From Pochonia chlamydosporia 170 (Eukaryota > Ascomycota > Sordariomycetes > Hypocreales > Clavicipitaceae): a stretch of DNA of 64,000 nucleotides. The notes beneath the pieces are model-generated. The model worked only from the letters and a program-made list of their open reading frames with translations. It made no database searches and was not told where the DNA came from. Shown here in pieces: positions 47,201-59,180 of the stretch. Numbering within the stretch: position 1 is the stretch's first letter; every line of letters begins with the position of its first letter. The position numbers and the translations under genes were made by a program. The stretch is taken from contig NC_035793.1 in assembly GCF_001653235.2 (NCBI RefSeq), forward strand, positions 1 through 64,000, in the 5' to 3' direction.

Positions 47201-48814
47201 CCACCTCCGAGGGCAAGTCGGCCGACCCCGGCCTGTCAACCGGTCGTCGGCCAGCCAGAGGCCAACGGGAAGCAAGGCAAAGGAGAGGTATTTCATCATC
47301 GTCATGGTTATTGAACGAGACGAATGAACGAACGAACGCCAACATTCTGCCACTGAGCTCTAGCAGCCGCATTTGGCAAATGGGCCTTGTTTCATCAGTG
47401 CGCTCCAGCGCACCCATGGCCAGGCTGTGGCGGTTACGTTGGGTTCAGTGCTGAGCGTTCCCATAAACCAACCCCTTGTGGCACCGGGTGTCGCGTGCTC
47501 CGAACTTGGTAATTGGGTCCGACTCAGCGGCAAAGAGCAGAGAAGAAGCCTCGTCTGGTCAACTTGGTCAACTAAAAACCACATGCAGTTACCAACCAGA
47601 CCAAAGCGCAGTGTCAGAGTGCTCAAGATGTGGTCCCTCGCCAGCCATCCCACTGAGGTGAGTGTCTGGTGCCACAGACCGACCAGAGGCATGGATGGTC
47701 TGGTCCAACTGTCAAAGTAACCTTCTGGCAACTTTGATGTCAACACTGATTTAGCGCTTCTTTGTTCAATTTACCCGGCTTTTGGCGAAATCAAAGTCAT
47801 CTCCCAAACTCCGCACATCATGCAGGCTATCGGTTTTCCTGCTAGTCACCAGTGCAGTGGATAAACCGGTAACATCTAACTCGTTCAGGAATGAATGCTC
47901 CGTCTCTCAAGGCACTTTAACTCGTATTCCCGTCGTATTTCTCTTGAGGCTATCTCGAGGCAATGTAAATACAATTGCACGCTTTCCTTTGTTCACTATA
48001 TGTCCCGTGTTATCCAAGAAAAACAACATCGCACCTCGACTCCATATCAAGAAACACATCAAAAAGCAGCATCATCTCCGTCGCTCCCCGATGGACCACA
48101 CAAAACCCCTACCTCATTCCGCTCTTCCGCTGGAAACTGCCGGAGGAAGCGCCCTCCATAAACAGGGCTTTGCTGGCCCTGTCATCCACCCCTTCCCTTA
48201 CCAGTCGGCCCGTAAAAACTCCACTCTTGTCAGATCTGAAAAGGTGCAACCCTTTCGATATTAATAACACGCTAACTGAAATATCAACCCCCAAACAAGA
48301 CCGTTTTCTAAGTAATTACGCAGTGTGTATCGCCCCCAATATGCAAAACGCACTAAAATAGCAAATCGATCTCAGGGCTGTATGTAACAAGGCGCACGTA
48401 ATAAGAATGTATGCCGGTATCAGCCTCGTGACTCGGCACATTGGGTATCTATTAGCTTTGGCTCCTCTTGCCCGAGGCGAAAGGTCTGAATTGGAAGCTC
48501 GCTTCGCCTATTTTGGCAGAGTAAGCCGAAATGGAGCTGGTGACGGTGACGTTGACGACCAGACGTGGGCCTCACGCTTGTTGTCCAAATGATTGTATGC
48601 AACGTAGGTCTGCATGTCAGCAATAGTGCCTTATGATTGGCATTTGCTAAGCTGGTACCGTTGACCGCATTTGCCATTTCTCCCCATACGCAGTGCGGTA
48701 CAGGCACCAAACTCGTGGCAAGTCATTCCGGAAATGCAAGGCTGACATTATCGACCTGTTGATCCAATTCAAGTCACCGAAGACTCTTGGCAGTCGACAA
48801 CGTGAGGAAGTTCC
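44208..48814. other. Gene-free region, about 4.6 kb
   Basis: No coding gene is supported; frames overlap in all phases without motifs. It includes an uninterrupted 25-A run at 46554-46578 and many GTCTGG/CCAGAC words, for example at 47,549-47,706. It is the upstream region of the Zn2Cys6 gene and the 3' side of the quinate-repressor homologue. Confidence 0.5.
46554..46578 (+). repeat. Poly(A) homopolymer, 25 nt
   Basis: An uninterrupted run of 25 A follows GCC. Its length may vary by replication slippage or sequencing. Confidence 0.9.
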
Positions 48815-51088
48815 TCAGAATGGGTGATGGCGGCCACTTGCCAACCTCACGAAGCTGTATGGCACATTTTGGCCTACAAGCAGCCTCAAACTTTCGACAA
48901 TGGTAAAAGCAGCTACATCTGCGGCCCCATAAGACGCAAATCCACTCTTTTCTGCCGTTTCGTGAGGATCTATTGTTTTTCTTGCTGCCACGTCGGCCAA
49001 GTTTAAAAAGACTTTGTTGACGTTTGGCGCACCTTCCCTACCAGCAGCGGCGAATACACGCAGCATCATGCTCACAAGATTCCCCTTGTCAGGCCCTAGA
49101 GCTGAGACAATTACGAACGGAGCTTGGCTGTCCGCCACGGACCTTGCACGTTGAAGGCTCTCCATGCTGATGAATTGTTCGATTTGGGGAGCATGGCGGG
49201 CAAGGGCAACAGGAGTCCTGAAACCAACAGTGTAGATCTTGGCAATCTTCAGAGCTTTCAAAGCATAGAACACTGGAGCGGCGTCATCCGACGCAGAGGC
49301 AAGAACAACAGCCGATCTGCCAAAATACGCCGAAGGGGCTAGATCCCTTGTCAAGGTATGCATAATGCCTCTCCAGCCAGCATTGTCAAAGATGAGTGAC
49401 GAGCCAGTCGACAATCCGTTTTGTCCATATGGGCCGGCTGAGCTGTGTCGACTGTGGGGGCTGGATGGTATGGACGGCGGAGAGGACGTAGTGGAAGATC
49501 CGGATTTCACGACAATGGTGTCGACGATACCAATTGCTCGAGCCGCTTCCGTCAACGTGGGCCCCTGTCCATTGTTCAGCCTGGCAAAGAATTTGTTATG
49601 CTTCGACAACGTCTGGACCGAGATGCCAGGATCAAGGTATGCTCCTCCAAAGTCCCTCTGGTTACACCATGCTTCCATACCAGCAAAGTTGTTTGGTTGC
49701 CGTTCGATAATGGCAAATCGATGAGGAAGTCCCAGCTCGTTGAAGCACTTTTCATAAAAAGGCGCTTGTGGAACAGCACTTCGGCTAAACAGGGAGCTGA
49801 CGCCGTATATTTTCTTCATTGGCAGCTGTCCCAACTGACACAGTGCTCGGTGGATTTCAGCCGTACTCATCTGACCAGGTGCCGCAATTATCGGGAGAAG
49901 AGGATGTGTGATTGGGGTGAAAACCTTGTTCTGGGTTCTCGAAAATTGTCCAGTTTCGCCCATATTTACGGCAGACAGTGGTGGTGCATCAGGATATTCT
50001 GATCGCATTTTGGAACGGAAGTATTCCAATTCAAAATTCTCGTTATGTTCATTGATGATGGCAATCATCTTAACAATATCCGCATAAGGGCAAGATCGCT
50101 GAAATATGTCCTGTGCGTACTGAGACGGCCACTTGAAGGTGCCAGAGAAGTCGTGGAACGCCGACATGATGCGGGAGTTGCCTTTGCGCTGCCACAAATC
50201 CCGACGAATATCTTCAGGAAGCCAGAGCTCAACATCGATGTACTCGATGCCCCATTGAATAGCTCTGTAGAGATACTGATGGTAGAGAGTTGGATCGTGC
50301 ATCGGGAACCTGCCATTTTCATTGGTGCAACGGGTTGTGAAAATGATGGGCAATTCAGTCCGTTCCCGCAGAAGCATAACCTGCTCTCCGACATAGCTCA
50401 AGCTGGGAACCTCTGAGAATCCACCATTAGGGAGGGGTTCGCGAAGCAGATCAACTCGAATTTCTATGGCATCAGATCCAACAGTGAGGATGTCGAGATT
50501 GGGTAGCGCGGCACGGACGTCGGGAAATGTTGTGGACATGAATAATGTCCTTGGCTTGGCCATGAGCTCTTCATGGTGACTGATCTGGCCCAAGGTGAAA
50601 GATATGAAGCGAGAGAGATAACGTCGAAAATACGGAGATTCCACATACAGAAACTCGTAATCGCAATGTGTCGAAAGCTTTTCATCGGGGGGCATCCCTA
50701 GGGTAACGCAGTGAGTATGAATGGCAACCACCAACTCCTTGTTTCGGTCTGCAATGTCCCCTTTGGCATCACCAGCTGGAATGCCCACGACAAATCCGTG
50801 CTCATCGCTAGTTACGTCTTTGAAAGAGTTCTTGACTTTGAAGGGTTTACCGAGGACTTCGGCGACAATTGATACAACTCGTTCTTGACCCTGCCCAAAA
50901 ATAACAACCGCAATTCTCTTATCGCCCTCCTCTGGCGCTCCTCTCAAAGATCGACCATGAAGCATGACGGGGCTTTGGCTGACTCGATCTATAGGCATAG
51001 TGTCAGGAGAGACGTTTCCGTTCAGTCCATTTGGCGGCTGCGCTGGACTCGGCGACGGACTGGCCAGCAGTTGTTGTACCGCGGCCAT
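48815..51088 (-). CDS. qutR: Quinate-repressor homologue (AROM-derived dehydroquinase and shikimate-dehydrogenase-like domains)
   Basis: A single exon encodes 757 residues from the ATG at 51088 ([12 protein letters not shown]). The middle is a type I 3-dehydroquinase-like domain: [39 protein letters not shown] (His312) and ADIVKMIAI (Lys340). The last part is shikimate-dehydrogenase-like ([38 protein letters not shown], then [12 protein letters not shown]). The N-terminal part lies where AROM and QutR have a shikimate-kinase domain, but I see no P-loop (GQGQERVV instead). In Aspergillus and Neurospora QutR/QA-1S represses quinate-use genes. Here no quinate pathway genes are nearby, so the target is unknown. 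Retention of both dehydroquinase catalytic residues leaves some enzyme activity possible. Confidence 0.82.
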   Translation of the reverse strand: MAAVQQLLASPSPSPAQPPNGLNGNVSPDTMPIDRVSQSPVMLHGRSLRGAPEEGDKRIAVVIFGQGQERVVSIVAEVLGKPFKVKNSFKDVTSDEHGFVVGIPAGDAKGDIADRNKELVVAIHTHCVTLGMPPDEKLSTHCDYEFLYVESPYFRRYLSRFISFTLGQISHHEELMAKPRTLFMSTTFPDVRAALPNLDILTVGSDAIEIRVDLLREPLPNGGFSEVPSLSYVGEQVMLLRERTELPIIFTTRCTNENGRFPMHDPTLYHQYLYRAIQWGIEYIDVELWLPEDIRRDLWQRKGNSRIMSAFHDFSGTFKWPSQYAQDIFQRSCPYADIVKMIAIINEHNENFELEYFRSKMRSEYPDAPPLSAVNMGETGQFSRTQNKVFTPITHPLLPIIAAPGQMSTAEIHRALCQLGQLPMKKIYGVSSLFSRSAVPQAPFYEKCFNELGLPHRFAIIERQPNNFAGMEAWCNQRDFGGAYLDPGISVQTLSKHNKFFARLNNGQGPTLTEAARAIGIVDTIVVKSGSSTTSSPPSIPSSPHSRHSSAGPYGQNGLSTGSSLIFDNAGWRGIMHTLTRDLAPSAYFGRSAVVLASASDDAAPVFYALKALKIAKIYTVGFRTPVALARHAPQIEQFISMESLQRARSVADSQAPFVIVSALGPDKGNLVSMMLRVFAAAGREGAPNVNKVFLNLADVAARKTIDPHETAEKSGFASYGAADVAAFTIVESLRLLVGQNVPYSFVRLASGRHHPF

Positions 51089-54000
51089 TGTGACTGCTGC
51101 TCGTGAAATGTGGGAGATATAAATGCCCAACTAGGCTAGAGAGGCGAGAAATCAGGTCCAGCAGCCCAGACAAATCAATGTTATCGAATGATCATCCAAT
51201 ACGGCTGTGGCATAACCCTTGTCAGCACTCAGCGACAACAGAAACACGCCGAGGTCGACAGATGGAGGTCAACACCAACGATGACGGCTGTGAATTCGAT
51301 AGGCCTCGTCTGATAAACGACAGGTGAGTTTGTGCTCCCAAGCTGAATGATTGTGACGATGAAAAGACTAATGATGAAGAGGCGCAAGTGGCTGGATTGC
51401 GGGGATGTCGGATATATGATGCCAACAGGTTGCAAGGAGTAGACTCCGAGACAGATGTGAGCCGGTAAGAATATAAAGTAAGTTAATCCGGCTAATATTC
51501 AAGGGCAGTGAACTTCGTGTCAGCTTGTGCTAATTTGACACCTTAGCAGACCATGAGCCTTGGTTCTCGATAGTTGCCACAGGAGTGAGGGATGCCAAAG
51601 GGCAAAGGCGAAGAGTCTTTGGAGAGCAGCAAAGGAGCCTAGTCAGCAACCTGGCTGTTTAAAGTCTTTAGCGCACAAGCCGCGGCCTCGCCAAGGGTCA
51701 GAAGGACTGAAAATGTCGTTGTCGCAATCAGAGTCCAGATACAGTGATTAGGCGCAGACGGAGAAATACTGAGGCTGTCCTAGAGGGTTGTTGGAGACCA
51801 GGTCGTGCCGGCTTTTCGTTGGTGGAAGCTCCGAGGACTAGGATGGGGGTTCCCCTCCGGGAAATATTTCGTTCCACCACCAGACGTATGATTCCGTGTT
51901 ATCAAAGCGAAATGGTCCTGGCAAAATGTAAAGAAAGGCAGCCTTGGTCCAGAAGATAAGTATCGTCGCTGGTGGAGTGGTGTAAGGTTGATGTATTACA
52001 GTACAGCCGGCAGTTTTCCAGTCAAGAAAAGCAGATCTTGATCGGCTCAAACAAAGGGACGGGGTGTGTGTTATGGTGCCCTTCTCGTTTTGTGGGCGGC
52101 ACCAAGCCAAGAACGGGAGGCGCGGAGGATGAAATATGCCAGAGGGCTCATGTAGTCGGCGGAATTGGTTTTAGATGTGGCAGCGAAATGCAAACAACAA
52201 TGGTGTTGAGTCAGCGACGTCGGAGCCGGAGGCTGTCTCGAAATCGACCTGAGGTCCGGCGTTCCCTCTGCTCAATCGACTCGGAGAAAGGGATGTAACA
52301 GGGCGAAATGGACAGTAAAGCTGAAGCTGCGCTTGAAATCCTGGAAGTAAAGTGCCAGGTGACAGCGGCAGGCGCTCTGGAGGTTGACCTTTTTTGCTGG
52401 ATGCACGGAGTGCGTCTACCAGGGGATTCGGCGAGGTCGATTTTGGAGGATGATAGTGTCAACTTGTCGAGGGTGCAGCAGCCGAGCCAGTGGGGTTGCG
52501 AGTTGGCCGACTGTATGAGCACTTGAGGCTTGTTAAGGCTTGCTCTCCCCGCCGTCCAACTGTGGTCCTGCAAGGTTCGTTCACTTGGCTTTCGCGTTTG
52601 GCTTGGCTAGTCCTGGATGTTGTGCCTTGCAAGTTTGGAGGCGTCGGAGGTCCACAACGAGGGTCTTGGAGCTAGCGGTTGAATTTCTCCCCAAGTTGGC
52701 CAATTCTTCCGCCAATGGTGAATCTCAGTGTCGTGGGGCGCGGTCGTGTCAATATTGCTAACAGACTTCTCCAGGACTTTCCCCAGCTTATCGGCCTGGT
52801 CCCTGAGGTTGTCTAAATAGCCTGCCAATGCGGTAGAATCTCCAAGTGGATGTTGGATGACAGAGCAAGTATTGAAGTTGCCAAGCGGAGCAAAGGTCAA
52901 TCTGAGCTGGTCTGGGCAAAACTGATCAGAAACGGGGCAGGTGCTGACCGCGGTAGCACTCAGAACGTAAGCGGGCAGGTGCTTCGGAGTCCAACGACAG
53001 GTCAATGTTGCATGTACCAAGTAGACCAGACCCAGACTTGACACTTTTGCCTTATGCCGCCAGGAACCAGACTGGGTCACTCCGATTTGGGTGGTCCTTC
53101 CCATCCTTCCCAATGCGCGCCTTCCTCAATTGCCGATACCTTCATGAGTGATGAGCAGGGAAGGAGCCAGGGACTCCAGGTTTCGAAGTCCTTGTCCAGG
53201 GACTGGACCATACAAGGCCAGACCCCTCGCAACCTTCACTCCAGCCTGGCACTGAGTTCATATTTCACAATGTTGACCTGAGTATGTCAGACTTTAATTA
53301 GGTAAGCCTAACCATGTCTGGACGCTTCTTTCGCTATCGTTTCTCTGGCAGAATGCCATTAATTGTTTGACCGTATTTTTCCGTCACGCCATCAAACGTG
53401 GATACTAATCGCTAGGGCCGGTCTCATTCAAGGATGAAACTCATCATGTTGGCACATCTTACCTAGCCTGGTATCTCCGTCGTGGTCGCGGCCCGAAATA
53501 CCGCCAGAGCCACAGGCACGCTCTTGTGTCTTGCAAATCATGGCCAAACGTCACATCAAAGGCAGCCTCAAATAAGTATCGATATCCATCGGTCCGAAAC
53601 ATATGCGTCTCTCCTTTTACTTAATGGTTTCAATCATGGAAAACGGGCCACAGAGCACCGCTTGCGTCCAAGGAATAGATCGTCAGGATGGATTATCGCG
53701 TGGCTCTCAGATTCATTAACCGGATGGTCAATCAGTTTTTAGTTGTCTGTTCCGCATCTACAGTGGCTGAACCGGCCATAGATGACCCGAATCGCGAATG
53801 AACCTTGAAGCCCCAGGCCCATTCAGCCAAAACATCAGCACTTGTCGACGGCGTTTGCCGTCGCGGATCCGTAAAGAGGAACTGATGGCCAGGGAAAAAC
53901 TCAAACAACAGCCATCATCATCAAATTTGGTTCATGCCGGAAGTTGGCTGCAGCAAAATAAATCCAGGTCTTCCACGAATAAGCAGGAGCTGATAGGCAT

Positions 54001-55366
54001 CAATTGCCGGTGCATATGCACGCCAGACTCGAATCGAACATTTGTTGCGCCGCTACCGTGTGCAAGTGGTCCACCCTGTAAGATCGAGGCTTCGATCGGT
54101 TCATTCGGGCCTGATGTGCATGAGGCACAAATGAGTCGCAGGATGCAAAGGTGTCGGTTCATGTGGCAGAGATACTACACGTGGATGGTGCAGACCAACC
54201 TTCCATGAACATGAGTTGAATTTTCCAGAGTTTGGGAATAGCACGACGGTTCGGGTTGACGCAACGTTGCGAGACGATAAACACGGACATTCTGCTGTTG
54301 GTGGACAATCTCCGTTTGTGGCAGGCGTTGCCGTTGGCGCCGAGATGTGCATGCGTTATTTGTCACATCGTCAAAGTAACGAGTGATGCCATAATTTTGG
54401 TTTTATGCCGCAACTTTGTCACATATATTTGCTACATGGAACTATAATACCCTTGCCATGCTTCCATCAACATAACAACTGGAGGAAAATGCTCCATGAG
54501 CGTGTATTGAACCAAACCGAACAAGCTGCGCCCTCTTTCATGAACTGAAGGATGTTTGGTGCTCCCTTTTTTGCAACATTTTGTCCGCACCGAAATAACT
54601 CGTCATCAGGTTGTCTCAGCTTCTTTGCTCCAGCTCCAAGTCAGTGCGCTTCAAATTTTTCAACGCTATCAATGAATGCCGGTTCTTCAAGATTCGGGGG
54701 GTACTCGTGCAAGCTATGTCCGCCCAAGCATGCTCGTCTCCATGCCCTGTTGACCACCATTTAGCCGCAGGCTATAATGTCCTTGGCCAGCTGCCAGTTT
54801 CAGTCTCCTGAAGTCTCACAGAGGGTTCAAACGAGGATCGGCCCGAGTCCGTGGTTTGAAGTGCCGAAGGAGTCTCGACCGGTCGAGCCCTTTTGAGAAG
54901 TCCCCAACAAACACAAGCCCTCGACTCTACATGATATCTGCTTCCTACTGTTCCGAGAGGACGGGTTGCTACTACATGGCGCGCGATGTCTACATAGTGC
55001 CTAACGTATCACGTTAAATCTCTTAAGCCATCTCGGTCACACCAGTTATATTTCCGTTGTTCGACCTCAATTAGCAAATGCCATAGCACACCCTGGGTTG
55101 TTCAAGTACTCTGACTTATTGACAAGAAGAATGAAGCACTGGCAGCCCCAAGCTCTGAGAGTGCAACCGCGTGATAGAAGGCGAAAGGACTTTAGTCAAA
55201 CGAATTAACAGGAAAAGCACGAATCAACCTATATTTGGACATAACGGGGCCAACTTCGCCAACCCTTCACCATTCTACATTGGCTTAACAGGGACTCTCA
55301 CATATGACACATCAGCTCGTACACGACGTCCGCCATGTCTGATAGTCATACATTCCGTCCCGCCAA
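51089..55366. other. Gene-free region, about 4.3 kb
   Basis: No coding gene is supported upstream of the quinate-repressor homologue. Short frames lack motifs. GTCTGG/CCAGAC words recur, for example at 53,020-53,040. Confidence 0.5.
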
Positions 55367-55926
55367 TTAGTTCTGCGACCAGATTCCAATGATGTTCCCT
55401 TCACTGTCGTTAAAGCGAGCATAATGACCCATGCCGTTGGGAATCTCCGTCTTGGGGCTGGCCATGTTGTCAGCAAAATCCAAGGAGACCATGACCAAGG
55501 TTCGACACAGCCGAAGTCGTCACTCACCACTGGACGCTACCGCCGAGTTCCTCCACCTGCTTCAAAGTTTCGTTGCATTCCTTGACGCAAAAGGTTGGTA
55601 GAGGTGGCAGAACCTCCTTCTCAAGCTTGCCATATCGAGTCATCTGATAACCTTCCTGCATGACGAGAAATCCACCACCAAGCTTCTTTTCTGGGGACTC
55701 AAACATGTGCATTGTGTCAATGCCATCGCGGCTCACTGGCATAGGTTTTTCATCGATCTTCCAACCAAATACCTCGGAGTAGAGCTTAGAAGCTCGCTTG
55801 ATGTCGTAGACAGCCAATTCGAGCCAACAAATTTGGCCAAAGCTCTAGGCGCATGTCTTAGCAAATTGCGACACTGGAAGAGCTCCGGGGTGTAGAACTT
55901 ACCGGGCTTGCACAGTCGTTGCTCAT
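55367..55926 (-). CDS. VOC / glyoxalase-fold protein, PhnB-like
   Basis: Exons on the minus strand are 55903-55926, 55528-55844 and 55367-55457, giving 143 residues. The start exon is only eight codons (MSNDCASP). The domain runs FGQICWLELAVYDIKRASKLYSEVFGWKI, then MHMFESPEKKLGGGFLVM, LPTFCVKECNETLKQVEELGGSVQ, and ends MGHYARFNDSEGNIIGIWSQN, the standard VOC C-terminal block with Glu. It resembles small fungal and bacterial glyoxalase/dioxygenase-superfamily proteins of unknown reaction. No targeting signal is seen. A TATA element sits about 150 bp upstream. Confidence 0.88.
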
Positions 55927-57274
55927 GTTGATGGACGGTTATGTTTGGTCTGGTTTGCGGGTGAAGAATGATGTGCGTGAAGCGACAAGAAGATGGAATC
56001 TCAAGTGTGATTGTAAGCGGATGTGCTTCAACCTACTCAGAGGCTGTTATTTAGACTTCTCTGTGGCTCATATTTATATATATTGTTCCGAACGGCACCT
56101 CGCATTCGCTTACAGAGCCAGAAGGCCTGTTTGACGCCTCTTACATGGTTCTCGGCCCATCGCTCAGGATTGTGAATTGCAGGGCGAATGGCATATAACG
56201 CACCGCACGGCGCAAGAGAAGTGCCGTGGCATGAAGCTGAAGGCCCCCGGCACGGAAAATGCTTGTGGTCGGTTTGCGACAGCCGAAGCCTTCGTATCTG
56301 TGAGGGATTGATTGGTGTCAAGCCTGGTGGCATCCTTGGCGTGCACCAAGCCACTTCTCGGACGTGATGGAGTGCACCGTGAATATGCGAAGGACTTCAC
56401 AACTTGGCGGTAGTCGAGGTGACTTGACAATGATGAGTGCTTCTGGCGGCCGAGAGCAAAAAGGAAGTCATATGTCCATTGCAAAGCACAGAAATATGTC
56501 GTGGGGATTGGGTTGGTGTCTTGCCGTCTGACACTTTTTCTTCTGTTGACTTTGGAGGTATCAGGACCACGCCGTATACCAGCAGACTGTGACTTACAAA
56601 ACAGTTTCTGGGGCAAAAAGTAGATGCGTCATTGTGCTTCTCAAATCGCAGTCTCGGATTAGATCGACACATTTCATAGAGTGAGGGATATGCCGCGTCC
56701 CATGGCGCAACACACGCCGTTACTGCAAAGGAATAGAGTAGCCCATTTTTGGTGGCTCGGTCTCAGGTAGACGCCGCTAAACATGGTGATATATGACAGC
56801 CAACCAACCAACCAGCTAGTCAATCTGAACACAAATACAACGAATATGATCATAACGCGTTTGAACCCTTGCTACATGATACCAACCTTCAATGTCACCA
56901 TGGAAAAACGGGCGGCTTGATATCAAAACTTGGGATGGGTGTGAATGTCTAGGGTAGGTAAAAGATGTGGTTCAACTTGTGACAGCTTTCCCGCTGTGGG
57001 GCTTCACTGACCAATAAAACGCGCAAGAACTGATACAGCTTGAGGGAGCTCAATTAACACGAGCGAGAGCAAGAGACCCTTCATCCTGCAGCTTCTCGTG
57101 TCGCATCAAGCACATCTCAATCGAAACACCATCAATCTATCAAACGCCGCGCTGAAGAAGCATCATAGATATCGGTCCAACGACGAATTGGCCCCAGTTG
57201 AGCATTTTGGCAGCGCAATTCACTTTGTAACGACCTAGACCTTCGCCACGCAGCTCGCGTGCCGTCATTCAATC
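55927..57274. other. Divergent upstream region
   Basis: It lies between the VOC gene (minus) and the histone-chaperone gene (plus). No gene is supported in it. Confidence 0.5.
56071..56082 (-). promoter_or_regulatory. TATA element of the second VOC gene
   Basis: TATATATAAATA on the minus strand lies about 145-155 bp upstream of the ATG at 55926. Confidence 0.45.
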
Positions 57275-58965
57275 ATGTCAGAAACTGCTCCGGAAACGCG
57301 ACCTGCCGATGAAGGTACTTCTACTCCCACCATCACCGAAGGCACACCAGCAGCCACGGAAGATGTTGCGACCCCAATGTCCCGCGACGAGGACCCCAAG
57401 TCGAGAAGAGTGTCTCTTGCCGATCTGAGCGCCAAGGGTACGGCCCTGTATGCTCACAAGCAGTACGAAGATGCTTCCGACATCTTCTCCCGCGCGAGCG
57501 TGCTCCAAGCCGAACTGAATGGAGAGACCGCCCCCGAGAACGCCGAGATCCTCTTCCACTACGGGCGCAGCTTGTTCAAGGTTGGACAGAGCAAGAGCGA
57601 TGTGCTCGGTGGCCCTGCTGCTGCTGAGAAGAAGAAGAGGTCTGGTGCTGTCGCAGGCGCTTCAAAACCTGCCGCAGCCGCAGCACCTGCCAAGACAGAG
57701 GCTGAGAAGGTGACGCAAGAGGGCGTCGCCATTGCTGCTGGCCAGGCTGGCGATGCTGCTGCGAAGGATGAGAAGGCCAAGGAGAGTGGTCCCGATGAGA
57801 AGAAACCGCTGTTCCAATTTACCGGTGATGAGAACTTTGACGACTCATCTGACGAAGAGGTAAGTTGGATTACAGCGCTTGTCCGGCATACAATCTCATT
57901 GGATACGCGCTCTAACCGCAAGAATAGCAACCAGAGGAAGCACCAGAGGAGGAAGAAGACGATGACCTCGCGACTGCGTTTGAAATTCTCGATCTCGCCC
58001 GCGTGTGTTACGAGAAGCAATTGGAGCAATTGAACAAGGATGACGAAGAAAGCAAGGGCAAAGAAGCCGCTGAGGACTCCCCATCCGTGCGACACATCAA
58101 AGAGCGATTAGCCGATACTCACGACTGCCTGGCTGAGATTTCTCTGGAAAACGAGCGGTAGGCCTCCCCAGTCTATTCAACCTGCTGTAACTCCTTGACG
58201 GCACCTAACCAGCCTAGATATCCCAACGCCATCGAAGACGGCCGCGTCTCACTCAACTACAAGCTCGAACTCTACCCCGAAGACTCTGAAATCATCGCCG
58301 AAGCCCACTACAAGCTCTCCCTCGCCCTGGAATTCGCATCAGTAACCATGGCCGACGACGAAGGCAAAAACGCCAAGCGCGAAGCCATGGACCAGGACCT
58401 CCGCGACGAAGCCATCAAGGAGATGGAGCTCGCCATCAAGAGCTTCAAACTCAAGATGCAGAACAAGGAGGTCGAAGTCGCGACCATGGCCTCACCAGAA
58501 GACAACGATCTCGCCCGCAAGGTCATTTCCGAAATGAAGGAGGTCGTAGCCGACATGGAGCAGCGAGTATGTCCCTCCATCCGCATCATATGCAAACTCG
58601 TAACTAACACACACCAGCTGGTTGATTTGAAAAAGGACCCCATCGACGCAGCAGACCTCCTCGGCGGACCGGAAGCAAACGCCCTAGGAGGCATTTTCGG
58701 CGCCGCACTAGGTGAATCCGCTGCCGAGACACAAGCCCGCGTCGAAGAGGCCAAGAAGACGGCCACTGACCTGACGGGCCTGGTGCGCAAAAAGGCCAAG
58801 GAGGCTGATGAGGCCGTAGCCGAGGACAAGGGCAAGGACGAGGATAAGAAGCCAGAGCTAGCTGTGCCTGCTACGAATGGCAAGCGGAAAGCGGAGGATG
58901 AGGCACCCGAGGCAGCAGAGTCGCCTAAGAAGGCCAAGGTTGAGGATGAGCCTGAAGAGTCGTGA
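57275..58965 (+). CDS. sim3: NASP-family histone chaperone (Sim3/Hif1-like)
   Basis: Exons are 57275-57859, 57928-58157, 58218-58566 and 58618-58965, giving 503 residues. The SHNi-TPR architecture is visible: a first TPR (LSAKGTALYAHKQYEDASDIFSRAS), an acidic interruption (FDDSSDEEQPEEAPEEEEDDD), a second TPR unit (LARVCYEKQLEQL), and NAIEDGRVSLNYKLELYPEDSEIIAEAHYKLSLALEF. The C-terminus has a nuclear-signal-like KRKAEDE and PKKAKVEDE. Family members bind histone H3 or the CENP-A variant and H4 and deliver them for chromatin assembly. The exon 1 Ala/Lys-rich insert (57600-57780) is probably disordered. Convergent with MPP10, with 215 bp between the stops. Confidence 0.92.
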
Positions 58966-59180
58966 GGGCGGGTTCTTGAATCGGAGTTGCGGCGTTGGTG
59001 GCGGGAAGTGTACAGTATGTGTAATGATTGAACTACTACGCAAAAGGGGAAACTTCCGGATTTATAGGAACATGCTTCTAAAGTACCATTAAGCAGCTGT
59101 CATGCCGGAAAATCTTGTGAAATGCGTACATAATCTACACGTGAAACGAAACGCCGGACATGCTATTCCTAAATCCCCAA

